The translations under genes were made by a program, and so were the position numbers. Under the pieces are notes generated by a model that was not told where the DNA came from, searched no databases, and was given only the letters and a program-made list of their open reading frames with translations. Shown in pieces: positions 1 to 6,795 of a DNA stretch of 9,288 nucleotides. The stretch covers positions 1 through 9,288 of the forward strand of contig CALMNJ010000198.1 of the NCBI GenBank assembly GCA_937868675.1. The letters are read 5' to 3'. How positions within the stretch are numbered: the stretch's first letter is position 1; each line of letters opens with the position of its first letter. The DNA comes from an uncultured Bacteroidota bacterium (GTDB lineage: Bacteria > Bacteroidota > Bacteroidia > B-17B0 > Aurantibacillaceae).

Positions 1-896
1 TGTTTTTGTGCATCGGTCATATCGAACGAAAGAGCTCCTAACCCTTCCGGAACAGGCACCTCAACTGTTTTCTCAACGATTTCGGGAATCGAGAAAATAT
101 ATTGATACTCGTTATTAAGTATCGTATTGATGAGGTTAAGTGTGAACTGCTGAAGCCCCAGTGTGGGATGAAAATCGCCCATCTTACTGATTGGTTGGCC
201 AATGACAATGTAAAGGCTGGGTGTGCCTTCGCCGATGTTTACCGGCAGATTATTGAGGGTGCCACCGTCCACCACGCACTGGTCTTCATTCGGATAAAGC
301 TTAACGGGTGGAAATACAAATGGGATGGACATGGATGCCAACACCGCGTCTGAAGCCAGTATCGTACTGGCAGACTTGTAATCATTGTATTTTTCCTCGC
401 GTGTACCAATATCGCAACCGGTTACCACCAGGTTTTTGCGTGTTTTATTATACAGTTGCTGAAAAGTAAGAAGTTTATTGTCGAATTTCTTTTTACACAA
501 ATCTTCCAGAAATTTTTTCACCCGTTCGTTGGTCGAGAGGCCATTGGTGAGCGCCAGGTAACCGAAGGCTTCCGCCGTTTCAACCGGATGACCAAGAGCG
601 TAACCTTTTTCGGTAAGTATTTTTTGAAGTGTTTCGGGCTTTTTCTTAAAAGCCGGGCAGTACAAAAAATCACCAAAATTAGTTTTCATCGTTATTTCCA
701 GGAGTTCATCAGGCGTGTAACCCAGGGCCAGTGCGTAAGAAATAATCGAGCCGGCCGAGCTGCCTCCGAAGTTTACAACATTGTTCAGCCCCCCCAACTC
801 GCTAAGCGCTCTGACGCAGCCGGCGTATGCCACTCCCAGGGCTCCCGCTCCCGAGAATACAAGGGTTTTCAATTCGTTTGGTTTTACTTTTGACAT
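1..896 (-). CDS. Patatin-like phospholipase (partial, C-terminus beyond the left edge)
   Basis: Probable serine acyl hydrolase of the patatin family, cleaving acyl chains from (phospho)lipids with a Ser-Asp dyad. Reading leftwards from ATG at 896, 298 codons are open and the frame leaves the window without a stop. Visible motifs are the oxyanion-hole glycine loop SGAGALG (residues 15-21), the nucleophile elbow GSSAG with Ser47 (residues 45-49), and the catalytic Asp in DGG (residues 210-212), in family order and spacing. No signal peptide is visible, so it is probably cytoplasmic. The oxyanion loop reads GAGALG, with Ala and Leu where many relatives have Gly and Lys/Arg; all catalytic residues remain. 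A run of seven G at codons 34-36 is in frame. The start has no Shine-Dalgarno sequence, only A-rich DNA. Substrate is unknown; family assignment is confident. Confidence 0.9.
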   Translation of the reverse strand, partial: MSKVKPNELKTLVFSGAGALGVAYAGCVRALSELGGLNNVVNFGGSSAGSIISYALALGYTPDELLEITMKTNFGDFLYCPAFKKKPETLQKILTEKGYALGHPVETAEAFGYLALTNGLSTNERVKKFLEDLCKKKFDNKLLTFQQLYNKTRKNLVVTGCDIGTREEKYNDYKSASTILASDAVLASMSIPFVFPPVKLYPNEDQCVVDGGTLNNLPVNIGEGTPSLYIVIGQPISKMGDFHPTLGLQQFTLNLINTILNNEYQYIFSIPEIVEKTVEVPVPEGLGALSFDMTDAQK

Positions 897-917
897 GTTT
901 TAAATGTGTTTAATAAC

Positions 918-949
918 GCCTACTCTTCACTGGATTTTCGGCAAACTCC
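918..949. repeat. Imperfect direct repeat, copy 1
   Basis: A 32-base segment shares GCCTACTCTT, then GGATTTTCGGCA, then CTCC with the segment at 1035-1065. The copies differ by a few substitutions and one base of length in the middle. This copy ends about 20 bases upstream of the patatin start codon. It could be a regulator-binding site or a remnant of a small dispersed repeat; the sequence alone does not decide. Confidence 0.6.
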
Positions 950-980
950 ATTCAGCAATACAGGCTCAGGCAGCAGCGCC

Positions 981-1000
981 GACGTATAAAATAATACGCC
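981..1000. repeat. Small inverted repeat between the two direct repeats
   Basis: Arms GACGTAT and ATACGCC flank a six-base A/T loop, giving a seven-pair stem with one G-T pair. No T-run follows on either strand, so it is not an intrinsic terminator. It may be part of an operator, or chance. Confidence 0.3.
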
Positions 1001-1034
1001 AACTCAGTGTTTATTGTGCCATATATTACGTTTT

Positions 1035-1065
1035 GCCTACTCTTTTAGGGATTTTCGGCACCTCC
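1035..1065. repeat. Imperfect direct repeat, copy 2
   Basis: This is the second copy of the element at 918-949, in the same orientation, with its start 117 bases from the start of copy 1. It has the same conserved blocks GCCTACTCTT, GGATTTTCGGCA and CTCC. It lies about 140-170 bases upstream of the patatin start. Confidence 0.6.
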
Positions 1066-1249
1066 GCTTCGATCGTGGCGCTTATATAAAATGGGCTGAG
1101 ATCAAACTTTACGCCGCTTCTAAAATAGAAAAATATTAAGACAAAAGGAATAAGATTGTATTCAGGTGGAAAAATTCCCCAAACAAAATAGAAACAACTG
1201 TACTTTACAAAACTGTTGCCAGCGGTAATGTTTTAAATGAAGTTGCCGT

Positions 1250-1269
1250 TGTTACAAAGTTATGTAACA
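1250..1269 (-). terminator. Possible stem-loop just after the propeller gene stop
   Basis: Arms TGTTAC and GTAACA flank an eight-base loop, three bases after the stop codon of the propeller gene. The stem is A/T-rich and no T-run follows on the minus strand. A role in transcript ending or 3'-end protection is therefore only possible. Confidence 0.25.
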
Positions 1270-1271
1270 GG

Positions 1272-3305
1272 TTACTGTTTCAGTAAGCGCATTGTTTGCC
1301 GCCCCGTTTCGCTGTCGGCACAAAGAAGGTACACGCCTGCAGGCCATCTGCTTATATCCAGCACCGCTTGCGTACCCTCGAGCCGGGCGCACCAAATGAG
1401 CTGGCCTGAGGAGTTAAGCACGGATAAGCGGAATGAATGAGAAAGGCTTGACCTCAGTGTAATTTTGTCGGAAGCAGGATTTGGAAAGGCAACGATACCT
1501 TGATTTGAAATTCCTTTTTCATCAATACCAGTGCAATCAATTACTTCCAGTGTGTAAACCTGACTGCCAATACAACCTCCCTGACCTGCCAATTCGCATG
1601 TGTATGTTGTGGTTACGCTGGGACTCACCACCACGGTGGCAAGGTACACAGACCCCGAATTCCACGAGCAGCTGTAAGCGCTGGCACTGGTGAGGCTGGC
1701 GCTTTGTCCGGCGCAAATGCTTGTGGCCGTTAACGCAACGGACAACGTTGGCAGCGGATTCACACTCACGGTTTGGTATCCTACTATAATTTGTACAGCG
1801 CTGGGGCAGCCCAAGGGCGAAGATCCCACAACGGTGTATTGTGTGGTAACTCCGGGACTCACTACATAACTGCCCGTAGCGGGCCCGTTTGCCCAGGCAA
1901 TGGTGGGGGTGCCCGAAGCGTTTAAGGTAGCGCTTTGTCCGGCGCAGATGGTTGTACCACCGCTAACCGTTAGTATGGTGGTGCTTAACCTTGCCACAAA
2001 AGGTGATTGTGCTCCGGTAACATTCAGTGGAAATGTACCCAGTGTAAATGAGTTTGCAATGTCGCCGCCAACATACAGGTTGTATGATTTATCAAGTGTT
2101 ATGTCTAAACCATTGTTACCGCCACCACTTATACCATAAGCATTTACAATGTTGCCTGAATAATCGTATTGTACCAGAAAAGAACAGTCGTTAATGAACG
2201 GGGTGGTAAGCGTGGCTGTGCCAATGGCCATACTTGGCGAATTCTGAGCGCCACACATAAATACGTGGCCTCCGTCAGAAAAGGTGGAGTAACCAATTTC
2301 GGTACCCGTATTTCCAACACTTTTACACCACAAGGCATTGCCGCTTGAATTGAACTTAACCAAAAAGGCATCAGAGCTGCCGGTGTTGGTGTAATTATTT
2401 ACTGAAAGGGTATTGAAAGCCACCGAGTTTCCACCAAAGTAACCCGACAGGAATACGTTACCGCAGGCATCGGCGTTTACACCGTAAGCAGCTTCGGACG
2501 AACTGCCACCATAATTATTCCCGAAGAGAAAACTTCCACTCGCATCATATTTTAGTAGCACTGCGTCCAGGCCACCATTATTGCCAATGGTGCCTGAGCT
2601 TACCGTAACGCTTGAGGTGTTGTAACCGGCAAGGTATATGTTACCGGAAAGATCGGCAGAAACATCGTTCGGAATAAGGATGCCCGATGTGCCGCCTGTG
2701 GTCCACAAGGCATTGCCGCTTGCATCATATTTGGTGAGATAAAATACAGATGCCGGTGCGTTGGGGTTACTGAGCGTAACCGTACCAAAACTAAGTGATC
2801 CACTTCCGGTGTAGCCCGTTATATAGCAGTTGCCATTGGCATCGGTGCAAACTCCCGAGCTGAAGTCGCTGTTGCTGCCACCCACGCATTTTACCCACTG
2901 CTGGTTCCCCTGTGTGTCAAACTTGGCAGTAAAAATATCAATAATACCGGCGCTGGCGCTCGTAAACGAACCAGCGGTGAGATTACCGGTGTAGGTTCCT
3001 GTAACATAAACATTACCCGAGTTGTCGCTGGCAATACTCAGGCCTTTTGCTCCTGTAATATACCTTACCCATAACAGCGTGCCGCTTGGGTCGTATTTTA
3101 TTATATACGCAGAAGCGCCGGAAATGGTTGTTGTACCAATCACAGCGGTTCCGGTGGTGAGGCCGGTAAAATATAAATTACCCGAAGGATCGTTGCACAC
3201 GCTTTTACCAATTGCGCTTGCTGCTTCTGCGCGCGCCCATTGCCATGTTTGCGACTGTGCCTGAGTTAAAAAAAGAACGGATAATAAAAAGTAAAGGTGT
3301 TTCAT
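1272..3305 (-). CDS. Secreted SBBP-repeat beta-propeller protein with Ig-like domains and T9SS sorting domain
   Basis: Predicted secreted or cell-surface protein of 677 residues; molecular role unknown. I chose ATG at 3305 because it begins a typical signal peptide (MKHLYFLLSVLFLTQAQSQ); an in-frame ATG at 3419 would add 38 residues ahead of it. Residues ~20-445 hold seven SBBP-type units, each with a GN-hydrophobic-Y/F-hydrophobic-x-G strand (GNLYFTG, GNVYVTG, GNCYITG, GNIYLAG, GNVFLSG, GHVFMCG, YNLYVGG). Six are followed by a K/QYD- or KF-x-x-x-G turn, and the count suits a seven-bladed propeller. Two Ig/PKD-like domains follow (~450-515 and ~520-590), each opening with ICAGQSA. Residues ~603-677 form a type A T9SS sorting domain, with FPNPASDKITL, a central LSVLNSSGQLIW strand and a terminal GVYLL...RLLKQ. 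It is expected to cross the inner membrane by Sec and the outer membrane by T9SS. It is probably transcribed on its own. Confidence 0.9.
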   Translation of the reverse strand: MKHLYFLLSVLFLTQAQSQTWQWARAEAASAIGKSVCNDPSGNLYFTGLTTGTAVIGTTTISGASAYIIKYDPSGTLLWVRYITGAKGLSIASDNSGNVYVTGTYTGNLTAGSFTSASAGIIDIFTAKFDTQGNQQWVKCVGGSNSDFSSGVCTDANGNCYITGYTGSGSLSFGTVTLSNPNAPASVFYLTKYDASGNALWTTGGTSGILIPNDVSADLSGNIYLAGYNTSSVTVSSGTIGNNGGLDAVLLKYDASGSFLFGNNYGGSSSEAAYGVNADACGNVFLSGYFGGNSVAFNTLSVNNYTNTGSSDAFLVKFNSSGNALWCKSVGNTGTEIGYSTFSDGGHVFMCGAQNSPSMAIGTATLTTPFINDCSFLVQYDYSGNIVNAYGISGGGNNGLDITLDKSYNLYVGGDIANSFTLGTFPLNVTGAQSPFVARLSTTILTVSGGTTICAGQSATLNASGTPTIAWANGPATGSYVVSPGVTTQYTVVGSSPLGCPSAVQIIVGYQTVSVNPLPTLSVALTATSICAGQSASLTSASAYSCSWNSGSVYLATVVVSPSVTTTYTCELAGQGGCIGSQVYTLEVIDCTGIDEKGISNQGIVAFPNPASDKITLRSSLSHSFRLSVLNSSGQLIWCARLEGTQAVLDISRWPAGVYLLCADSETGRQTMRLLKQ
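1699..1946 (-). repeat. Pair of exact 17-bp DNA repeats in the Ig-like domains
   Basis: The 17 bases at 1699-1715 recur exactly at 1930-1946, and both encode the ICAGQSA opening of an Ig-like domain. The domains are tandem copies in the protein. Identity at DNA level over this patch suggests recent duplication or gene conversion, or strong constraint. Confidence 0.7.
2328..2722 (-). repeat. Pair of exact 20-bp DNA repeats in propeller blades
   Basis: The 20 bases at 2328-2347 recur exactly at 2703-2722. Both encode SGNALW at the end of a blade (blades 5 and 3), so the repeat is visible in DNA as well as protein and could support recombination that changes blade number. Confidence 0.7.
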
Positions 3306-3412
3306 TGCGTAGTTTTTATGAAAGATAGCCAATTTATTTATGCCTCGTTCCGTGCAATTTCCTTTAATAATAACATGCGACTGTGGGGAAACCGCCGATA
3401 ATATTTTTATTT

Positions 3413-3474
3413 CCGGCAAACACTGTCAGGGCAAAATGGCCATGAAAACTCCTTTCCTGAATTTTATTTGCCGG
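3413..3474 (-). other. Nested inverted repeat directly after the ABC transporter stop
   Basis: Arms CCGGCAAA (3413-3420) and TTTGCCGG (3467-3474) are perfectly complementary and abut the stop codon of the ABC gene. Inside them TCAGG (3426-3430) pairs with CCTGA (3456-3460) at nearly symmetrical spacing. The minus-strand sequence that follows is A-rich rather than T-rich, so it is not a standard intrinsic terminator. It may be a structured 3' untranslated region. Confidence 0.3.
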
Positions 3475-5214
3475 TTATCCCGCCTGCAATTTATCGAGCT
3501 CGTAATAATGTCCGCCAAGTTTAATAAGTTCGTCGTGCGTTCCTGTCTCGGCAATTTCTCCGTCTTTTAAATATAGAATCACATCGGCATTGCGGATGCT
3601 CGATATGCGGTGGCTGATGATGATGCTGGTGCGGCCTTCCATTTCGCGTTCCAGATTGCGTAGTATCAGTTCTTCAGTCTCGCTGTCAACAGCGCTAAGG
3701 CAATCGTCAAACACCAGCACGTTTGGTTTGCTCAAAATAGCGCGCGCTATCGAAACGCGCTGCTTTTGTCCTCCGCTCAGGGTCACACCCCGTTCGCCAA
3801 CCATGGTACCAAACTGATCGGCAAAGCGCATGATGTTGCCGTAAACACCGGCCTGTTTCGCGGCCGCTTCAATTTCGGCAGATGGTACATTTTTCACCTT
3901 GCCGCCAAAGGCAATGTTATTGGCAATGGTGTCGCTGAACAGAAACACCTCCTGCGGCACTACGCCCATATTGCGGCGCAGCAGGCTCAGGTTATGCTCT
4001 TTTATGTTGATGGCGTCAAGCAGCACACTGCCTTCGCTTACATCATACTGGCGGGTAAGCAGCGTAACAAGGCTTGATTTGCCGCTACCTACTTTTCCGG
4101 TAATTCCCAGCCGCTGGCCTTTACGTAATTTAAACGAAATGTTTTTTAGAGCCGTAATACCATTCTCGGGGTAAGTAAAGCTTACATTCCTGAACTCAAG
4201 GTCACCGTTTATTTCATAATTCTTTTGGTTGGTGTTGCTTACAGCGGGCCTGGTTGACATAAACTCGTTGATGCGCTGTTGCGAGGCCGAAGCGCGCTGA
4301 ATGAGCGAAGTAACCCAACCCAACGAAGCAAAGGGCCAGGTGAGCCTGAAAACGTACCAGATAAATTCGGGGATGTTGCCAGCCTCCACGTTTCCTTCAA
4401 TGGCCATGTTGCCTCCCACCCAAACGGTGATGAGCACGCTGAGTCCAACCATCAGGCCCATCACTGGCAAAAAAAAAGCTTCTGTGGTAGCCAGTTTCAA
4501 CGCCGTTTTTTTGTACGCTTCGCCGCGTGAGGCCATTTGTGCCGTAAAAAAGGGTTCGCGGGCATAAGCTTTTATAACACGAATGGCACTGAAGCTTTCC
4601 TGTGCCTGTGAGGTGAGATTACTGAGCTCCTCCTGTACTTTGGTGCTTTGTTTGCCAATGCGTTCTGAAACGCGGTAAATTATAAACGAGAGCAGGGGCA
4701 AAGGTAAAAACACAAGCAGCGAGAGTTTCACGTTTACGCTTAGCATAAATGCCAAAATGGTAATAGTGGCCACGATGGTATTGGTAACGTACATGATGGC
4801 CGGACCGGTGTACATGCGCACTCTGCCAACGTCTTCGCTGATGCGGTTCATGAGGTCGCCGGTGGTATTGGTTTTATAAAAACCGGCATCAAGCATCTGG
4901 TAATGCGCGTATATTTCATTTTTCTGGTCGTACTCAATGTGACGGCTCATCACAATAATGGTTTGCCGCATCATAAACATAAAGAAACCACTGGCAAGCG
5001 CCAGGCCAATAAGCTTAAGACCATGCCGAACAAAAAACGCATCGTCGCGCGGGGCCTTACCTTCAATAATGCTCATTATTTTATTGGAAGCATCGCGGAT
5101 CACCACACCCTGGTAGGTGCCCAGCAGAACCGACAAACTCACAAACAGAAGACCGCCCAGAAAATGCCATTTGTATTTTATGAAATAGGGATTGAGTACG
5201 CCAAGGTGTTTCAC
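3475..5214 (-). CDS. ABC exporter half-transporter (fused membrane and ATPase domains)
   Basis: Type IV (ABCB-like) exporter subunit of 579 residues in the inner membrane, probably exporting lipids, drugs or peptides; substrate not deducible. Six membrane segments lie near residues 17-36, 64-90, 140-158, 162-182, 247-269 and 281-300. The ATPase domain follows, with Walker A GKVGSGKS (373-380), Q-loop Gln421, signature LSGGQ (479-483), Walker B LVFDD (500-504) and switch His535. The residue after the Walker B Asp is Asp504, not the usual catalytic Glu, as in the degenerate site of heterodimeric exporters such as MdlA or BmrC. No partner is in the window. I prefer GTG at 5214, since VKHLGVLNPYFIKYKWHF matches the usual opening of Bacteroidota relatives. 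TTG at 5247 would add 11 residues, and a stop lies just upstream of it. Confidence 0.92.
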   Translation of the reverse strand: MKHLGVLNPYFIKYKWHFLGGLLFVSLSVLLGTYQGVVIRDASNKIMSIIEGKAPRDDAFFVRHGLKLIGLALASGFFMFMMRQTIIVMSRHIEYDQKNEIYAHYQMLDAGFYKTNTTGDLMNRISEDVGRVRMYTGPAIMYVTNTIVATITILAFMLSVNVKLSLLVFLPLPLLSFIIYRVSERIGKQSTKVQEELSNLTSQAQESFSAIRVIKAYAREPFFTAQMASRGEAYKKTALKLATTEAFFLPVMGLMVGLSVLITVWVGGNMAIEGNVEAGNIPEFIWYVFRLTWPFASLGWVTSLIQRASASQQRINEFMSTRPAVSNTNQKNYEINGDLEFRNVSFTYPENGITALKNISFKLRKGQRLGITGKVGSGKSSLVTLLTRQYDVSEGSVLLDAINIKEHNLSLLRRNMGVVPQEVFLFSDTIANNIAFGGKVKNVPSAEIEAAAKQAGVYGNIMRFADQFGTMVGERGVTLSGGQKQRVSIARAILSKPNVLVFDDCLSAVDSETEELILRNLEREMEGRTSIIISHRISSIRNADVILYLKDGEIAETGTHDELIKLGGHYYELDKLQAG

Positions 5215-5549
5215 ATCGGTAAAATTAAGGCTTTTAAGAATGAGCAAGCGACTTTAACTCAATTTTAAACTTTGTTTTAGTTTTCAGCGCATAACAAAAG
5301 AGCCTAAATTTTGGATTCGAAGCCCACAGCCAACGGCAGTACACCCCATATCATCGCAAAGTGCCACCATCAATGAGGGCGCCGGTTTTTGACAACAAAA
5401 AATTATTCGGACATGTGTGGATGAGTAACGAATGGCAAGAGTGGTAGCGGTTAAGTTGTTTACAGTGACAAAAAACAGGCGCTTAATATGGCCAACCGGG
5501 GTTTATGGCTTGCGCAATAATGCATAGAATGATTCGAAAAAATACCTGC

Positions 5550-5610
5550 TTTGAGCGGCGATAATTCTTTGTATATTGAACCAATAACTATACCTTTGGC
5601 ACCGCTCAAA
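5550..5610. repeat. 9-bp inverted repeat bracketing the dehydrogenase promoter
   Basis: TTTGAGCGG (5550-5558) and CCGCTCAAA (5602-5610) are perfect reverse complements. Their centres are 52 bp apart, close to five helical turns, and the midpoint lies between the -33 and -7 boxes. This could be a paired operator. A 9-bp dyad at this separation is also expected about twice by chance in a window this long. Confidence 0.4.
5568..5598 (+). promoter_or_regulatory. Bacteroidota-type promoter for the dehydrogenase gene
   Basis: TTTG (5568-5571), a 19-base spacer and TACCTTTG (5591-5598) match the -33/-7 consensus TTTG and TAnnTTTG of the Bacteroidota primary sigma factor exactly. Transcription should start near 5605, giving a leader of about 25-30 bases before ATG at 5632. 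This is the best promoter in the window. Confidence 0.8.
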
Positions 5611-5631
5611 AAATGAGATTTTAAAAATATT

Positions 5632-6735
5632 ATGGAAGTAAAGGTTTTAAGCAGCAACGACTTAGCTAAAAATCCGGTTATAGGCCAGATGAGCCTTCAT
5701 AATCACGAGCAGGTTGTTTTTTGCAACGATAACGCCACCGGACTCAAGGCCATTATTGCTATTCACAACACGGTTCTTGGGCCTTCGCTTGGCGGCACCC
5801 GCATGTGGAACTACAACAACGAAATGGAAGCACTCAACGATGTGCTCCGCCTCTCCCGCGGTATGACTTACAAATCGTCCGTAGCAGGCATCAATCTGGG
5901 CGGTGGCAAAGCCGTTATTATTGGTGATGCCAAAAAGGTAAAAAACGAGGCTTTGCTTCGCCGCTTCGGAAAGTTCGTTGACAGCCTTGGTGGGAAATAC
6001 ATTACCGCAGAAGATGTGGCCATGAGCAGTCGCGACATGGAGGTTATTAAAATGGAAACCAATTACGTGAGCGGTTTGCCCGAAAACATGGGTGGCAGCG
6101 GCGATCCAAGCCCTGTTACGGCTTACGGTGTATTTGTGAGCATGAAGGCCAGCGCCAGCGAAGTGTGGGGCAGCGACAGCCTGAGCGGTAAAAAAGTTCT
6201 GGTGCAGGGCATTGGCCATGTGGGCGAAGTGCTGGTTGACCACCTTACAAAAGAAGGAGCGAAAGTATATATATACGATATCAGTGAAGAAAGACTTAAA
6301 GCGGTTTCTGCAAAGTACAAGGCCGAAGTGGTGAGCGCCGATAAAATGTTTGATCTGGATATTGATGTGTATGCTCCCTGCGCGCTCGGCGCCACTGTTA
6401 ACGATGACACACTGGCAAAACTCAAGTGCAAAATAATTTGCGGCGCTGCCAATAATCAACTGGCCGACGAAACCGTACATGGTGAAATGGTTGGTAAGCA
6501 GGGCATTTTGTACGCACCCGATTTTGTGGTAAATGCCGGCGGCATTATCAATGTGTATTATGAGCTTGAGGGCTATAACCGCCAGCGCGCACTTGCACAT
6601 GCTGAAAAAATATACGACACAACTTACAACCTGTTTCAGTTGGCCAAAAAGGAAAACATACCAACATACATGGCCGCCAACAGGCTGGGCGAACAACGCA
6701 TTGAGGCTATTGCGCGCATAAACGCAGTATTGTAA
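5632..6735 (+). CDS. Leucine dehydrogenase-type Glu/Leu/Phe/Val dehydrogenase
   Basis: NAD-dependent oxidative deamination of a branched-chain or aromatic L-amino acid to its 2-oxo acid, or the reverse, in the cytoplasm. The 367-residue length is typical of leucine dehydrogenases. The N-terminal catalytic domain has GPSLGGTRMW (50-59), MTYK with Lys81, and GGGKAV with the catalytic Lys93; SGDPSPVTA (156-164) follows. The nucleotide domain has GIGHVG (193-198) and Asp216 at the end of the second strand, which favours NAD over NADP. NAGGIINV (301-308) lies in the closing segment. Similarity to Bacillus leucine dehydrogenase is strong through residues 25-100, but phenylalanine or valine preference cannot be excluded. 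ATG at 5632 follows an exact Bacteroidota promoter and an A/T-rich leader. nusB lies 60 bases downstream on the same strand. It probably serves branched-chain amino-acid breakdown or branched fatty-acid precursor supply. Confidence 0.93.
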   Translation: MEVKVLSSNDLAKNPVIGQMSLHNHEQVVFCNDNATGLKAIIAIHNTVLGPSLGGTRMWNYNNEMEALNDVLRLSRGMTYKSSVAGINLGGGKAVIIGDAKKVKNEALLRRFGKFVDSLGGKYITAEDVAMSSRDMEVIKMETNYVSGLPENMGGSGDPSPVTAYGVFVSMKASASEVWGSDSLSGKKVLVQGIGHVGEVLVDHLTKEGAKVYIYDISEERLKAVSAKYKAEVVSADKMFDLDIDVYAPCALGATVNDDTLAKLKCKIICGAANNQLADETVHGEMVGKQGILYAPDFVVNAGGIINVYYELEGYNRQRALAHAEKIYDTTYNLFQLAKKENIPTYMAANRLGEQRIEAIARINAVL

Positions 6736-6744
6736 CCAACACTG

Positions 6745-6764
6745 TCCGGGCCCTTCGTACCGGA
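6745..6764 (+). other. Short stem-loop between the dehydrogenase gene and nusB
   Basis: TCCGG (6745-6749) and CCGGA (6760-6764) can pair around a ten-base loop. The sequence after it is TGGTAAAAC with no T-run, so an intrinsic terminator is unlikely and read-through into nusB is plausible. Confidence 0.3.
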
Positions 6765-6795
6765 TGGTAAAACAAGTGAACCGGGAATAACAAAC

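Larger units (their letters stand above)
897..1271. other. Intergenic region upstream of the patatin gene, no convincing gene
   Basis: This 375-base gap lies between the end of the propeller gene and the start of the patatin gene, both on the minus strand. Short open frames here have no recognisable protein features. It contains two imperfect direct repeats (918-949 and 1035-1065), a small A/T-rich dyad (981-1000) and a stem-loop just after the propeller stop (1250-1269). It probably holds the patatin promoter, but no full TTTG-N19-TAnnTTTG pair was found on the minus strand. Confidence 0.6.
5215..5631. other. Divergent intergenic region between the ABC transporter and dehydrogenase genes
   Basis: About 417 bases separate the two start codons. 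The right end holds a clear plus-strand promoter and a dyad (5550-5610). The rest, roughly 5250-5545, shows no convincing gene, RNA or repeat. A minus-strand promoter for the ABC gene must be nearby, but no full consensus pair was found. Confidence 0.5.

Noticed and set aside
780..800. Possible frameshift at a G-run in the patatin gene
   Set aside because: A first reading lost the GSSAG motif, but counting the run as seven bases keeps the frame open and restores GGLNNVVNFGGSSAGS, so the gene is intact here.
918..1065. Direct repeats as a CRISPR array or insertion-sequence ends
   Set aside because: Only two imperfect copies in direct orientation are present, with a single 85-base spacing, no transposase, no target-site duplication and no cas gene.
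904..1089. 61-codon plus-strand frame in the gap upstream of the patatin gene
   Set aside because: No family features, promoter or start context. Its apparent internal similarity comes from the non-coding direct repeats it covers, and nothing supports translation.
1255..1262. Minus-strand TAACTTTG resembling a -7 box
   Set aside because: No TTTG or TTG lies at the right distance upstream, and the match is part of a dyad just after the propeller stop codon.
3320..3327. Minus-strand TATCTTTC upstream of the propeller gene as a -7 box
   Set aside because: The last base of the consensus differs and no -33 TTTG is found at 19-21 bases, so it is too weak to annotate.
5662..6696. Long open frame (344 codons) on the minus strand
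   Set aside because: It lies entirely antisense to the leucine dehydrogenase gene, has no recognisable domain, and is rich in His, Phe, Ala and Asn as expected for a mirror of the real gene.
6745..6764. Stem-loop after the dehydrogenase as an intrinsic terminator
   Set aside because: The stem has only five pairs and no T-run follows, so I list it only as a stem-loop.
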